Positions 9,299 through 20,052 of a DNA stretch of 38,481 nucleotides are shown here, one piece after another (position 1 is the first letter of the stretch; the number at the start of each line of letters is the position of its first letter). Where the stretch lies: NCBI GenBank assembly GCA_029881655.1, contig JAOUME010000010.1, positions 1-38,481 of the forward strand, in the 5' to 3' direction. The notes under the pieces are model-generated. The model searched no databases. It saw only the letters and a list, made by a program, of their open reading frames with translations, and had not been told where the DNA came from. Origin of the DNA: Deltaproteobacteria bacterium (GTDB lineage: Bacteria > SAR324 > XYD2-FULL-50-16). Both the position numbers and the translations under genes were made by a program.

Positions 9299-10732
9299 TT
9301 ATTGAAACAAGACAACTTTTGATGCCCAGTCAAGGAGAGGCACCCAGTAGATACCAAAGAAGACCAAAGGCACCGCGCAACTGGCAACAAAAGCGATGGT
9401 AGCGGGTTTGCCTTTAAACTCGATTTCGGGCGTGATATCTTTATCTATGATCATTACCTTAAGTACATAAACGTAGTAATAAAGTGACACCACGGAGTTG
9501 ATGCCGGCGACGATAGCCAATAGAAACATCTCTTTCTCGATAACCACTTTGAAAAGGTACAGCTTGCCGATAAAACCGGCAAAAGGAGGAATCCCCGCGA
9601 GACTGAACATGCAAACCGCCAAAGATACTACCAACAGGGGCTTTTTATAAATCATCCCCTTGTAACTGTCGATTTGGAAGTTGGTGCCTTTAGAAAGGTA
9701 GATGATGGCCATAAAAGCCCCGAGGTTCATCAAAAGGTAAATCGGGATGTAAAAAAAGACCACCTGCCTTCCGGCGTCGTTCATCACGGCAACCCCCATC
9801 AGCAAAAAGCCCGCATGAGAAATGGAAGAATAGGCCAAAAGTCTCTTGATGTCGGTTTGTTTTAGGGCCGCGAAATTTCCCAGGGTCATCGTGAGCATCG
9901 CGACAATGGATATGAATACCCCCATCTGTTCGGATTGTTCCGGAAGCAAAACGGCAAAAAACCGCATTAATAGAGCCAGTCCCGCAACCTTTGGGGCGCA
10001 GGATAAAAAGGCGGTTATGGGAGTCGGAGCCGCTTGATAGGCGTCTGGTGTCCAGAAATGAAAGGGTACAGCTGAAATCTTAAATGCGATTCCTCCCAGG
10101 GTCATGAAAATCGCCAAAAAGTAGATGGGGCTTCCTAAAATATGGTACCCGGAAAGCCCATTCCAAAGACCTTCAAAGGTTAAAGACCCGGTCAACCCAA
10201 AAAGAAAAGACATTCCATAAAGCATGATCCCGGTGGCAAACGAGCCGAAAAGAACGTACTTGAGAGCTGCTTCTTTCGAGGCCGGGTTTTTCTTATTCAT
10301 GGCCACCAGAAGATATGACGGCAGTGAAACCAGCTCGATTCCCACGACCGTCATCAACAAGTGCTTGGATGAAACCATGAACATCATCCCCAGGCAGATG
10401 GTCGAGAGTAAACCGTAGTTTTCCCACCGAAGATCGCTGTCGATTTCTTCGCTGTTGGACATCATCAGGACCGTAGACAATATAACCAGAAAAAACAATT
10501 GGTTATAAAGGCGGCTAAAGGAGTCGATCTGGATCATGTTGAAAAACAGAACCTGGGAACCGCTACCCGCTCCTTCCATCATAAAGGCGATGCACAAGAT
10601 AAAGATGAAAAAAACGGTAACCGGCAATCGGCTGATTTTCGGAACGGCCTTGCCCACAAAAAAGATTAAAATTGAAATTCCGATCAGGACATAAGCCGGA
10701 ATAAAATTCAAATAGGGCAGTGTGTTAACCAT
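9299..10732 (-). CDS. nuoN: NADH-quinone oxidoreductase subunit N
   Basis: 477-aa polytopic; 'GGIAFKISAVPFHFWTPDAYQAAPTPITAFLSCAPKVAG', last gene of nuo operon. Confidence 0.95.
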   Translation of the reverse strand: MVNTLPYLNFIPAYVLIGISILIFFVGKAVPKISRLPVTVFFIFILCIAFMMEGAGSGSQVLFFNMIQIDSFSRLYNQLFFLVILSTVLMMSNSEEIDSDLRWENYGLLSTICLGMMFMVSSKHLLMTVVGIELVSLPSYLLVAMNKKNPASKEAALKYVLFGSFATGIMLYGMSFLFGLTGSLTFEGLWNGLSGYHILGSPIYFLAIFMTLGGIAFKISAVPFHFWTPDAYQAAPTPITAFLSCAPKVAGLALLMRFFAVLLPEQSEQMGVFISIVAMLTMTLGNFAALKQTDIKRLLAYSSISHAGFLLMGVAVMNDAGRQVVFFYIPIYLLMNLGAFMAIIYLSKGTNFQIDSYKGMIYKKPLLVVSLAVCMFSLAGIPPFAGFIGKLYLFKVVIEKEMFLLAIVAGINSVVSLYYYVYVLKVMIIDKDITPEIEFKGKPATIAFVASCAVPLVFFGIYWVPLLDWASKVVLFQ

Positions 10733-10780
10733 AGTGCTTCTTGGTCTGTAAATAACGATAAAAGTTGATATAAGCGTGAA

Positions 10781-12286
10781 TTATTTTACAAAAATACTAC
10801 TGTAATGATTTAGCGACACTTCAAAAAACTCAATGAGGGTATTAGGGAAAATCCCCAGGAAAACCACAATGATGACCAAAGGAACCACGCTAAAGAGTTC
10901 CACTCGGTTGATCTCCAGTAAATCTTTGTATTTCTCGTTGACCGGTCCAAAAAAGATCCGTTGGTAAGCATAAAGCATGTACCCCGCGCCGAAGATGATT
11001 CCCAAACCTGAAAGGATGGTTGGAACCTGATAAACCTTGAAAGACCCCGTTAGAATCAAAAGTTCGGAGATAAACCCGCTTAAACCCGGCAAACCGATGG
11101 CGGCCATATAGGCGATACTGGTGATTGTTGCGTATACAGGGGTAACCGAGGCGATGCCACCAAAGCCATCGATATTACGGTGATGAGCCCGATCATAAAT
11201 CACTCCAACCAAAAGGAAAAGCATCGCGGTGATGGTTCCGTGGTTAAACATCTGCAACACGGCGCCGTTGACCCCCTGGGGCGTGGCGGCGGCGAGTCCC
11301 AGGAGGACAAAGCCCATGTGACTGATCGAGGAATAGGCAACCATCTTTTTTAAGTCTCTCTGTGCCAGGGCGCAAAGGGCACCGTAGATGATATTTATCA
11401 CCGCGAGGGCAACCAGAAAATCCCTGAACCATTCGAAGGTCTCCGGGAAAAGAGGAAAGTTTAGCCGTAAAAAGCCATATGTTCCCATCTTTAAGAGAAC
11501 ACCGGCCAGGATGACTGAAATGGCGGTCGGTGCCTCGACGTGAGCGTCTGGAAGCCAAGTATGAAACGGGAAGATGGGAACCTTGATGGCAAAGCCGATA
11601 AAAAGGGCAATGAAGATGACTTTAACAAACTCCATTCCGAAAATCAGCGGTCCGTTAAAAGTTCCGCCAGCTTGAACCCTTTGGAGCATCTCGATCATAT
11701 TGAAGGTGGAATCGCCAGGCGCAAAATACCACATTCCCAAAATCGCCAAAAGCATTCCGATACTTCCAAGCAGGGTATACAAAAAGAACTTGATGGCGGC
11801 GTAAACTCTTCTTGGTCCACCCCAAACTCCGATTAGGAAGTACATCGGAAAGAGCATGACCTCCCAGAAAAGATAAAACAAGATCAGATCCAAAGCCATG
11901 AAAACTCCCAGCATCGCTGACTGCAAAAGGAGAAACATGGAAAAGTAGCCTCTTTCGTACTTATTGATGTTCCAGGACGCCAGGACGGCCACAACGCCGA
12001 TAATCAATGTCAAGAGAATCATGGAAATGGATATGCCATCCACACCTAAAAGATAATCCACACCCAGACTGGGTATCCATTGGAATTGTTCAATAAATTG
12101 AAATTCCGATAATTTCGTTACGCCTTTTAATGATTTATCGTATTCCAGAAAAAGAGGTATCGCGACTATAAAATCGATAATGGTCGCAACCAAGGCCACC
12201 CATTTTCCCTTTTCTCTGGGTAAAAAGAAGAGTATCGGAACCCCAAGCAGGGGAATAAAGATTATCCACGATAAAATATGACTCAT
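10781..12286 (-). CDS. nuoM: NADH-quinone oxidoreductase subunit M
   Basis: 501 aa; 'KVPIFPFHTWLPDAHVEAPTAISVILAGVLLKMGTYGFLR'. Confidence 0.96.
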   Translation of the reverse strand: MSHILSWIIFIPLLGVPILFFLPREKGKWVALVATIIDFIVAIPLFLEYDKSLKGVTKLSEFQFIEQFQWIPSLGVDYLLGVDGISISMILLTLIIGVVAVLASWNINKYERGYFSMFLLLQSAMLGVFMALDLILFYLFWEVMLFPMYFLIGVWGGPRRVYAAIKFFLYTLLGSIGMLLAILGMWYFAPGDSTFNMIEMLQRVQAGGTFNGPLIFGMEFVKVIFIALFIGFAIKVPIFPFHTWLPDAHVEAPTAISVILAGVLLKMGTYGFLRLNFPLFPETFEWFRDFLVALAVINIIYGALCALAQRDLKKMVAYSSISHMGFVLLGLAAATPQGVNGAVLQMFNHGTITAMLFLLVGVIYDRAHHRNIDGFGGIASVTPVYATITSIAYMAAIGLPGLSGFISELLILTGSFKVYQVPTILSGLGIIFGAGYMLYAYQRIFFGPVNEKYKDLLEINRVELFSVVPLVIIVVFLGIFPNTLIEFFEVSLNHYSSIFVK

Positions 12287-12342
12287 TTAAACCTCGGTTT
12301 TCTTGATATTAATTTTTAATTTATCGTTGCCTGAAAGCCTAT

Positions 12343-14463
12343 CTAAATAAAATAAAACACTAAAAGTACGATGAATCCGATTCCAACCAACAAAGAAGCT
12401 CCGACCAGTGACTGTATTTTTCCGGATTGAAGGCGACTAAATCCCTGACCACTAAACTGGCTTAGCCAGCCTGTTCCGTTGACGCAGCCGTCCACGATCT
12501 GATTATCGAAAACAGCGCTGATCTTCGCGATCCATTTTCCGAAAAATCCCGCGAAATTAACGATTCCGTCAATCACCTTCTGGTCATGAAGACTACAAAT
12601 CTGAAAGATCGCCTTGATCGGCGTGATGATGACGATTTCATATAATTCATCAATATAATATTTGTCGGACAGTAGCTGAAAGAGTTTTTTCGCCCATATG
12701 AAAGACATAATGATTTGTCTGGTCTTTGGGCTCAAGTAGTAAAAGAAAAACGCGATCAGTCCCGTAAAGATCGTCCATAAAACCGATAAAATCATGAGGG
12801 TCCATTCCAGTTGCGTGTGATCCTCTTCGACGCTTAATGACTCGTCTGTCATGGTAGAACTCACATGGGTATCGATTAAAGACGACGTTTCGATCAGTTT
12901 AGACGGTGCGATCTCAAGGTCCTGAACCACCGGACTGAGATAATCGGTAAAACCACTATGACCACCCAGGAAATGGGGTATGTTCAAAAAGCCCAAAACC
13001 AAGGCTAAAAAAGCTAAGATGGCAATCGGAACGACCGTTCTTTTAGGCTGTTCTTTCACATGATCCCAGGTATGCTTATCACAGCGACTCTCCCCAAAAA
13101 AGGTCATGAAGATCAGCCGCCACATGTAAAATGAAGTAATTCCCGCCGCCGTAAAACCGATCAGCCATAAAGCAGGTGAACCCTGCATGTAAGCTTTCCA
13201 GAGGATCTCGTCCTTGCTGAAAAAACCGGAAGTCAAAGGAAATCCCATGATAGCGAGGGTCGCGGCAATCATAGACCAGCCGGTCACCGGCATTTTCTTT
13301 AAGAGACCGCCCATCTCTCTCATATCCTGCTTGTGGTGAAGCGCGACAATCACTGAGCCGGAGCCCATGAAAAGGGCCGCCTTAAAAGCCGCGTGGGTTA
13401 AAAGGTGGAAGATGCCCGCGCTGAATGCGCCAACGCCCATGGCCAGGAACATGTATCCCAGTTGGCTGACCGTCGAATAAGCCAGGACTTTCTTGATATC
13501 GAACTGGGCCATGCCGATCGTGGCGGAAAAAAAGCAGGTTAAGGCCGCGATCCAGGATACGAACATCAGTACGTTGGGCGCCAAAGCAAACAAAAAGTAC
13601 ATTCTGCCGATCATGTAGACACCGGCGGTCACCATGGTCGCCGCGTGAATGAGGGCACTGACCGGTGTCGGGCCAGCCATGGCATCGGGCAGCCATACGT
13701 AAAGCGGTATTTGGGCTGACTTTCCCATGGCGCCAATAAAAAAGCACAAGGCTGCGATTTCAAGAAGCGGATAATCCCAAAGGGACGACTTGGATAAAAA
13801 CAGCGCTCTCTGATCCAACTCGCCGAAAGACAGGGTGACGATGTCGTAGTGCTGGCTGGAAAAAAGATAAAGCAGGAATATACCGGTAATAAAACCCAGG
13901 TCTCCGACCCGGTTAAACAGAAAAGCTTTCTTGCCCGCCTGTGCATTGTCGGAATCTGAAAACCAGAAGCCGATCAAAAGATAAGAACAAAGACCAACAC
14001 CTTCCCAACCCAGAAACATAATTACCAGGTTATCTCCCAATACCAAGAGCAACATGGCCGCTAAAAAAAGATTGATATAGGAGAAAAATCGCCAGTAGGA
14101 TTGGTCATCATGCATATATCCCATCGAGTAGATATGGATCAAGGTACCGATACCGGTCACGATCATCAACATCAGGGCGGAAAGAGGATCGTAGCGGAAA
14201 GCCCACTGGACATCAAGTTCAGCGACACTGATCCAGTCGGTCAGGTGGATCGTAAAGACGCGTTGCTCCGGCTCAAGGGTGATCAGGACAAAAAAACTGG
14301 CAAAAGATATCACTGCGGCCAAGCCCGGAGTAAGGCATCCCAGTATCCCTGTCTTGAACTCGCCGACGCTTGCTTGTATCCGCTTACCGAAAAAACCAAG
14401 GATCAAAGCCCCGATTAGTGGTAGAATGGGTACAAAAGGAATCGCTGTTTGAATAAAACTCAT
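12343..14463 (-). CDS. nuoL: NADH-quinone oxidoreductase subunit L
   Basis: 706 aa; 'MGKSAQIPLYVWLPDAMAGPTPVSALIHAATMVTAGVYMIGR'. Confidence 0.96.
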   Translation of the reverse strand: MSFIQTAIPFVPILPLIGALILGFFGKRIQASVGEFKTGILGCLTPGLAAVISFASFFVLITLEPEQRVFTIHLTDWISVAELDVQWAFRYDPLSALMLMIVTGIGTLIHIYSMGYMHDDQSYWRFFSYINLFLAAMLLLVLGDNLVIMFLGWEGVGLCSYLLIGFWFSDSDNAQAGKKAFLFNRVGDLGFITGIFLLYLFSSQHYDIVTLSFGELDQRALFLSKSSLWDYPLLEIAALCFFIGAMGKSAQIPLYVWLPDAMAGPTPVSALIHAATMVTAGVYMIGRMYFLFALAPNVLMFVSWIAALTCFFSATIGMAQFDIKKVLAYSTVSQLGYMFLAMGVGAFSAGIFHLLTHAAFKAALFMGSGSVIVALHHKQDMREMGGLLKKMPVTGWSMIAATLAIMGFPLTSGFFSKDEILWKAYMQGSPALWLIGFTAAGITSFYMWRLIFMTFFGESRCDKHTWDHVKEQPKRTVVPIAILAFLALVLGFLNIPHFLGGHSGFTDYLSPVVQDLEIAPSKLIETSSLIDTHVSSTMTDESLSVEEDHTQLEWTLMILSVLWTIFTGLIAFFFYYLSPKTRQIIMSFIWAKKLFQLLSDKYYIDELYEIVIITPIKAIFQICSLHDQKVIDGIVNFAGFFGKWIAKISAVFDNQIVDGCVNGTGWLSQFSGQGFSRLQSGKIQSLVGASLLVGIGFIVLLVFYFI

Positions 14464-14500
14464 CTATTAGAACTTTTAAAACGGGTTTTTTTAATGATAC

Positions 14501-14812
14501 TTAGCCTCTTAGCTTTGTGTATTGATCAACCATGATATGCTTGTATTCCTTATAGGCCGCAAGTACGATCGCCAAGGCAACGACGGCCTCGGCCGCTGCC
14601 AATAAAATAATGAAAATAGCAAAGATCTGCCCATCAAAGGGCGACCCTTGAGATGGCGTAAATTTCCCGAAGGCCACAAAATTAATCGCCGAGGCGTTTA
14701 AAATCAGTTCAACGCCCATTAAAATTGCAATCGCGTTCTTTTTGGAGAGAAACAGAACTACCCCTAACGTAAAAAGGGCAGCGGACGCAACAAGGTAACC
14801 ATCTAAAATCAT
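14501..14812 (-). CDS. nuoK: NADH-quinone oxidoreductase subunit K
   Basis: 103 aa; 'NAIAILMGVELILNASAINFVAF...AAAEAVVALAIVLA'. Confidence 0.95.
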   Translation of the reverse strand: MILDGYLVASAALFTLGVVLFLSKKNAIAILMGVELILNASAINFVAFGKFTPSQGSPFDGQIFAIFIILLAAAEAVVALAIVLAAYKEYKHIMVDQYTKLRG

Positions 14813-15312
14813 GAGCGCTCTCCTTTATTGATCAGAACGATAGCTCCGACCATGGCCGCAACCAGCAAAAATGAAATCACCTCGAAAGGCAGAATATAGT
14901 TTCTAAGTAAAAGTTGTCCAATCTGCTTGGTCGTAGGACCGTGGTCGATCAGGCTTTGGGATGGCCAGGTCGTATGGTTTAAGATGATCAGTAGAATCAG
15001 CAAAAGCCCTCCCCCACCAATCAAGGTAAGAATACCCTGGAAAGACGGGTTGCTGGTTTCTGGTTGAGATATGCTTCCAGTCATCATGGTTCCAAAGATC
15101 AAAAGGATGTTAATTCCGCCCGCATAGACCATGATTTGGATCACCGCCAGAAAATCACCGCCCAGTAAAACGTAAAATCCGGCAATTCCAAACAAGACGA
15201 AAAATAAAGCGAATGCCGAACGCAAAAGATTGTACGAAAAAACGACCAACAGACTTGATCCGAAAATCAACGCGCAAAAGATGTAAAAAAAGATTTCTGG
15301 TATGCCGATCAT
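14809..15312 (-). CDS. nuoJ: NADH-quinone oxidoreductase subunit J
   Basis: 167 aa; 'DFLAVIQIMVYAGGINILLIFGTMM', overlaps nuoK and nuoI ends. Confidence 0.94.
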   Translation of the reverse strand: MIGIPEIFFYIFCALIFGSSLLVVFSYNLLRSAFALFFVLFGIAGFYVLLGGDFLAVIQIMVYAGGINILLIFGTMMTGSISQPETSNPSFQGILTLIGGGGLLLILLIILNHTTWPSQSLIDHGPTTKQIGQLLLRNYILPFEVISFLLVAAMVGAIVLINKGERS

Positions 15313-15989
15313 TGGTTATCCTTGTCATCTGTGGTGCTTGGTTCTTTCTCTTTATCTGTTTTTTTAGAAACCGCTTGTTCCTCTGCCGCCTTTTTATCAG
15401 CCAAGGCCTGTTTTTCCTTCTTCTTTGCTTCGGCTATGGCGTCCAGTTCCATTCCTTTTAACAATATTTGTTGCCTTGAATCGTCATCGACAAAGCTCAG
15501 GACCAATTTGTCCAGGCTTTGTGTATTCATCTCAAACCGATTGGTATGATAAATTGATCCCGGTTTGCAGGGAATAGTGCAAAGTCCGCAGAACATACAT
15601 TTACCTATGTCGATTTTAAAGATGCTGCAGGTTCTGACTTTGTTTTCCTCGTTGCCGTCTTTGCCGATGACAGTCACCTTTTCGCACTTGACGGTCTCAA
15701 GATAGATGCAGTCGATAGGACAGGCTTTCATGCAAAGGGTGCAAGCGGTACAGATGCTCATATCGACATTTAAAATCCCTCTGTAGTTTGGCGGCATTCC
15801 TGAGAGGGGACCCTTGTAATTGTCTTGTATCGTCTGATCGGTACTGATATCAGCTTCCGGGTACTGAACGGTGACAGGCCGGGTGAAAAAACTGGCCAGA
15901 GTAATGCTCATACCCTCAAAGACGGTCTTAACGCCGTTTACGAGGTTATTGAAGTAGCGATCTTTTGATTGTGTTGTAATTTCGCTCAT
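15309..15989 (-). CDS. nuoI: NADH-quinone oxidoreductase subunit I (2x[4Fe-4S])
   Basis: CTACTLCMKACPIDCI and CMFCGLCTIPCKPGSI motifs; highly charged C-terminal tail. Confidence 0.95.
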   Translation of the reverse strand: MSEITTQSKDRYFNNLVNGVKTVFEGMSITLASFFTRPVTVQYPEADISTDQTIQDNYKGPLSGMPPNYRGILNVDMSICTACTLCMKACPIDCIYLETVKCEKVTVIGKDGNEENKVRTCSIFKIDIGKCMFCGLCTIPCKPGSIYHTNRFEMNTQSLDKLVLSFVDDDSRQQILLKGMELDAIAEAKKKEKQALADKKAAEEQAVSKKTDKEKEPSTTDDKDNQ

Positions 15990-16007
15990 AGTTTATATAG
16001 GCTCTTT

Positions 16008-17165
16008 TTACGCTCTGGTATTGACGGTTTTGTTTTGTTCTCTGAAGTTAATCGCCACCCTGTAGAAAAATTTTAGCAAGACCAAAAGGAATATCAAAAA
16101 CATAATTGGGCCAGTGACCATATCGATAACCGGGAACTGATGATCAATCAACATGTAGACCGCCTGTCCGAAAAAGGCGATAAAAGATAAGGGTAAAAGA
16201 TACTTCCAGGATAAATCCATCAACTGATCAATTCTAAACCGTGGCAAGGTCCATCTGAGCCATATGATCACGAACATGATAAAAAAAGTTTTAAGCAAAA
16301 ACAAAAAGATGCTTAAATACCAATAGGGCTGTAAAGCTTCGGGCAGATTTCCGCCACCAAGAAAGACGGCAGTAGTTAGAGCTCCGATGACGTATAGGTT
16401 AGCCCATTCGGCCAAGAAATAAACGGCAAAGCGGAATCCGGAATACTCGGTGTTAAAGCCCGAGACCAACTCGGATTCGGCTTCCGGAAGATCAAAGGGT
16501 ACCCGGTTGCCTTCGGCCAAAGAGCCTGTGAAAAAGATTAGAAAAGCGATCATGGTAAAGGGATTTTGAAAAGCGCTCCATTGCCAGGGAGCCCAGCCCT
16601 GTGCGTTCATCAGTCCAATCATCGAAAGGCTACCGGCGAAGAGGATCGAAGGCAAAAGCCCCATGGCGACGGGTATTTCATAGCTCACGATTTGCGCGGC
16701 AGAGCGCATTCCTCCAAGTAGCGACCACTTGTTATTCGAACCCCATCCAGCCATCAGTGTGCCGACTACCACCAAGGCGGTTATTGAAATCAGATAAAGT
16801 ACCCCGACATTCAAGTCCGCGGCGATAATGCCCATCCCCCAAGGCAGGACGACAAAGGGAGCGAAGACCCCGATCATGCACAGATAGGGCGACATCTTAA
16901 ACAAGAGCCGGTCAGCGCCTTTTGGGATCAAGTCCTCTTTCATGAAAAGCTTAACAGCGTCGGCGACAAACTGGAGCAATCCCTGGGGTCCGACTCGGTT
17001 AGGACCGATCCTGGACTGCATCCTGCCGGCGATTCGACGCTCAAACCAGGTTGTCAGACCGCTGATGACGGCCATAAAAGTGACTGACAAAGCGGCGATG
17101 ATGAACATGATGATCGCCTTGACCAGATAGATATGGACTCCCAAAGAGACCGCGAATGCTTCCAT
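16008..17165 (-). CDS. nuoH: NADH-quinone oxidoreductase subunit H
   Basis: 385 aa; 'ERRIAGRMQSRIGPNRVGPQGLLQFVADAVKLFMKED', 'AEGNRVPFDLPEAESELVSGFNTEYSG'. Confidence 0.97.
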   Translation of the reverse strand: MEAFAVSLGVHIYLVKAIIMFIIAALSVTFMAVISGLTTWFERRIAGRMQSRIGPNRVGPQGLLQFVADAVKLFMKEDLIPKGADRLLFKMSPYLCMIGVFAPFVVLPWGMGIIAADLNVGVLYLISITALVVVGTLMAGWGSNNKWSLLGGMRSAAQIVSYEIPVAMGLLPSILFAGSLSMIGLMNAQGWAPWQWSAFQNPFTMIAFLIFFTGSLAEGNRVPFDLPEAESELVSGFNTEYSGFRFAVYFLAEWANLYVIGALTTAVFLGGGNLPEALQPYWYLSIFLFLLKTFFIMFVIIWLRWTLPRFRIDQLMDLSWKYLLPLSFIAFFGQAVYMLIDHQFPVIDMVTGPIMFLIFLLVLLKFFYRVAINFREQNKTVNTRA

Positions 17166-17195
17166 AAGTTTAATTAGTTGATAATAAAATCAAAT

Positions 17196-18317
17196 TTAAC
17201 GATCCACCTCGGGTGCCACGACATCTAAAGAACCGATTAACGCGACCAGATCGGCGATAAAAAGGCCCTGGGAAATCTCCGGTATAATCGACATGGCTGT
17301 AAAGGAACCCGTTCTGATTTTAAGCCGGTAAGGTGAAGTCTTATTGTTTGAGTAAAGAAAATAACCGGTATCGCCTCGGGGTGTCTCAGTCCTGACATAG
17401 ATATGCCCTTGAGGCGGCTTGATCACGTTTTTGACCTTCGCTTGAATTTCACCTGATGGCAATTGGTTAAGGCATTGCCGGATAAGTTTAACCGATTCCT
17501 TAATTTCCTTGGCTCTGACGATGTAACGGTCATAACAATCCCCCAAAATCCCTTCACTGCCGGTGCCCACCGGGATATCGAAATCAAGTTTGGAATAGAT
17601 ACTGTAGGGCTCGTCCTTCCTAAGATCGTAATTGACTCCCGAGCCCCTAAGGTTGGGCCCAACCAGATTGTAATTGATGGCCTGCTCTGGTGTTATGACA
17701 CCGAGGCTGGCAAAGCGGTTAATAAAAATCCGGTTGTAAGTGACCAGTCGGTTGATCTGCTCCATGGCAAATTCGAAATGGTTTAGAAACTCGACAGTTT
17801 TCTGGATGAAGTCCGCCGGCAAATCATTAGCGACCCCACCGATGGTCATATAATTGTAGGTGAGTCTAGCGCCGCAAACCCTTTCCAAAAGATCATTGAT
17901 GTACTCTCTTTCTCTTAGGCAGTGGACAAAAGGGGTCACGGCACCCATATCCATATCCGCGGTTCCGATAGCGATCAGGTGACTAGATATGCGGTTCAAC
18001 TCCCCTACGATCACCCTGATATACTCGGCTCTTTCGGGTATTTCAATTCCCATCATTTTCTCAACCGCCAGACAATAAGCCCAGTTCGCGTTCATCGAGC
18101 AAACATAATCAACCCGGTCAGTATAAGGGACGAATCCCTGCCAGGTAACAGACTCGGCGATCTTTTCGATACTGCGGTGCAGGTAACCGATATCCGGTTC
18201 GCAATGATAGATAATCTCACCATTGGTCTTTAGGATAAACCGAATCACGCCATGGGTCGAAGGATGCTGCGGACCCATGTTGATCGTCATGTAGGATGTC
18301 TTAAGGTCGGCTGTCAT
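17196..18317 (-). CDS. nuoD: NADH-quinone oxidoreductase subunit D
   Basis: 373 aa; 'NMGPQHPSTHGVIRFILKTNGE', 'DIGYLHRSIEKIAE', 'SLDVVAPEVDR'. Confidence 0.97.
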   Translation of the reverse strand: MTADLKTSYMTINMGPQHPSTHGVIRFILKTNGEIIYHCEPDIGYLHRSIEKIAESVTWQGFVPYTDRVDYVCSMNANWAYCLAVEKMMGIEIPERAEYIRVIVGELNRISSHLIAIGTADMDMGAVTPFVHCLREREYINDLLERVCGARLTYNYMTIGGVANDLPADFIQKTVEFLNHFEFAMEQINRLVTYNRIFINRFASLGVITPEQAINYNLVGPNLRGSGVNYDLRKDEPYSIYSKLDFDIPVGTGSEGILGDCYDRYIVRAKEIKESVKLIRQCLNQLPSGEIQAKVKNVIKPPQGHIYVRTETPRGDTGYFLYSNNKTSPYRLKIRTGSFTAMSIIPEISQGLFIADLVALIGSLDVVAPEVDR

Positions 18318-18832
18318 CTTTCCTTCTTGGGTGGTTTGAAACTTTGTGAGATTTCCGAAGGTGTATTATCCATACCACCGTACAACATGGGTGTTTGATA
18401 GTCTTTTCTTAAGGGATAACCTACCCAGTCTTCGGGTAGCAAAAGGCGTCTCAAATCAGGGTGGCCTTTGAAATCAACGCCAAAAAGATCAAAAGTCTCT
18501 CTTTCGAGCCAGTCGGCGCTTTTCCATAATGTCGTCACGCTGTCGATGGACAGATCATCAAAGGGCAAAGCGCATTCGATAACAACTTTATGGCGGTGCG
18601 AGTAAGAAAAGAGATGCCAGTACATGACTAAAGTATCATCGATGTGGACGGCCGTTTGGCTCATGAGGGTGTCAAAATCCATTTCCCTGACTTCCTTTAA
18701 GTAACGCATGACGCTTGAAAATTCGTAAGCCGTGATGGAAATGGACGGATCGGGGCCCTCTTCTTTCAATATCACTTCCTGATTGGCAAAACGGTTAATA
18801 TGATCAAATATTTCGGCAACGCTCAATCCCAT
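18314..18832 (-). CDS. nuoC: NADH-quinone oxidoreductase subunit C
   Basis: 172 aa; 'SADWLERETFDLFGVDFKGHPDLRRLLLPEDWVGYPLRKDY'. Confidence 0.95.
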   Translation of the reverse strand: MGLSVAEIFDHINRFANQEVILKEEGPDPSISITAYEFSSVMRYLKEVREMDFDTLMSQTAVHIDDTLVMYWHLFSYSHRHKVVIECALPFDDLSIDSVTTLWKSADWLERETFDLFGVDFKGHPDLRRLLLPEDWVGYPLRKDYQTPMLYGGMDNTPSEISQSFKPPKKER

Positions 18833-18836
18833 TGAT

Positions 18837-19331
18837 TTAACTTGTCTGAGTGTTTTTTCTTAGGTACTTTTCTTTTTTTATCTTTTTTTGGACATCAATC
18901 AAGGCAGAAAGCAGGGCTTCCGGTCTGGGTGGGCAACCCGGAAGGTAAATATCAACGGGGATAACCCTGTCTACACCGTGCAAAACCGAATATCCGGCCT
19001 GAAACAAACCTCCCGTGTTTGAACAGCTTCCCATCGAAATGACGTATTTGGGATCAGGCATTTGTTCATAAAGCAGTTTAACCCGACTCGCCATCTTTAA
19101 GGTAACCGTACCCGCCACGATCATCAGATCTGACTGCCTGGGTGTAGCTCTGGGGGCTGCTCCAAAACGGTCCAAGTCTCCCCTGGGGCCGCCGGTTTGC
19201 ATCATTTCGATTCCACAACAAGCCAACCCAAAGAGCATGAAAAATAAAGAGTTTGCCCTAGCCTTGTTTAAAAGGTCATCAACAGCACCAATGATGAATC
19301 CCTCGGGTTCAAACTGATTTAATAAATTCAT
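18837..19331 (-). CDS. nuoB: NADH-quinone oxidoreductase subunit B
   Basis: 164 aa; '[10 protein letters not shown]', '[10 protein letters not shown]', '[16 protein letters not shown]'. Confidence 0.97.
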   Translation of the reverse strand: MNLLNQFEPEGFIIGAVDDLLNKARANSLFFMLFGLACCGIEMMQTGGPRGDLDRFGAAPRATPRQSDLMIVAGTVTLKMASRVKLLYEQMPDPKYVISMGSCSNTGGLFQAGYSVLHGVDRVIPVDIYLPGCPPRPEALLSALIDVQKKIKKEKYLRKNTQTS

Positions 19332-19355
19332 TGTTTATAGAGCCAAGATTATAAA

Positions 19356-19766
19356 TTAGGTGTCCTGTGTCTTTTCAAATTGAGATTTGATGCTTTTGGC
19401 CCACTCAAGTCCGCCTTGTGACCACGCATAAATAAAACCAACCAGCAAGATGATAATAAAAAGAGCAATCTCAACAAAAGCCAATATCCCCCAACCGCTA
19501 TTGACCATATCTTTAAAAATGACGGTCACAGGATACATAAAAGCAATTTCAACATCGAAAATAACAAAAACAAAAGCAACGAGATAAAAACGCATGTTGA
19601 ACTGTGTAAAGCCGGGTCCGACGGGCAATTCACCGCAGTCATAAACGGTTTCTTTTTGTTCGTTGGGGTTGTTCGGGCGAATCAGGCTACTAACAAACAG
19701 ATTTAAAGCCACGAATCCGATACCAACAATCAAGAATGTAAAGACGTATGCGAAATTTTCAAGCAT
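19356..19766 (-). CDS. nuoA: NADH-quinone oxidoreductase subunit A
   Basis: 136 aa; 'YDCGELPVGPGFTQFNMRFYLVAFVFVIFDVEIAFMYP'. Confidence 0.96.
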   Translation of the reverse strand: MLENFAYVFTFLIVGIGFVALNLFVSSLIRPNNPNEQKETVYDCGELPVGPGFTQFNMRFYLVAFVFVIFDVEIAFMYPVTVIFKDMVNSGWGILAFVEIALFIIILLVGFIYAWSQGGLEWAKSIKSQFEKTQDT

Positions 19767-20052
19767 GGTTCAATGCGTTAATTTTATAATGAAACTAATG
19801 TCGGTCTTATAATTGAGAAGTCATTTGATAGTGGTTTATCTCATATAATAAAGATTAATGCAAACCAATCGAATTAAAATCTAACGACTCCAAATTCTCC
19901 AAGTCAATTAGGCTTATAATCGGAAAAATCAACCAATGCAACCTTTTTATCAAATTTATTTTAACTTACAAAACTAAATTCTGACGAAAAAGACTCAGTG
20001 ATGAGAGAATGAAATAATCTGGTTTAATATAAATGAATGATGGTTCCGGCAA

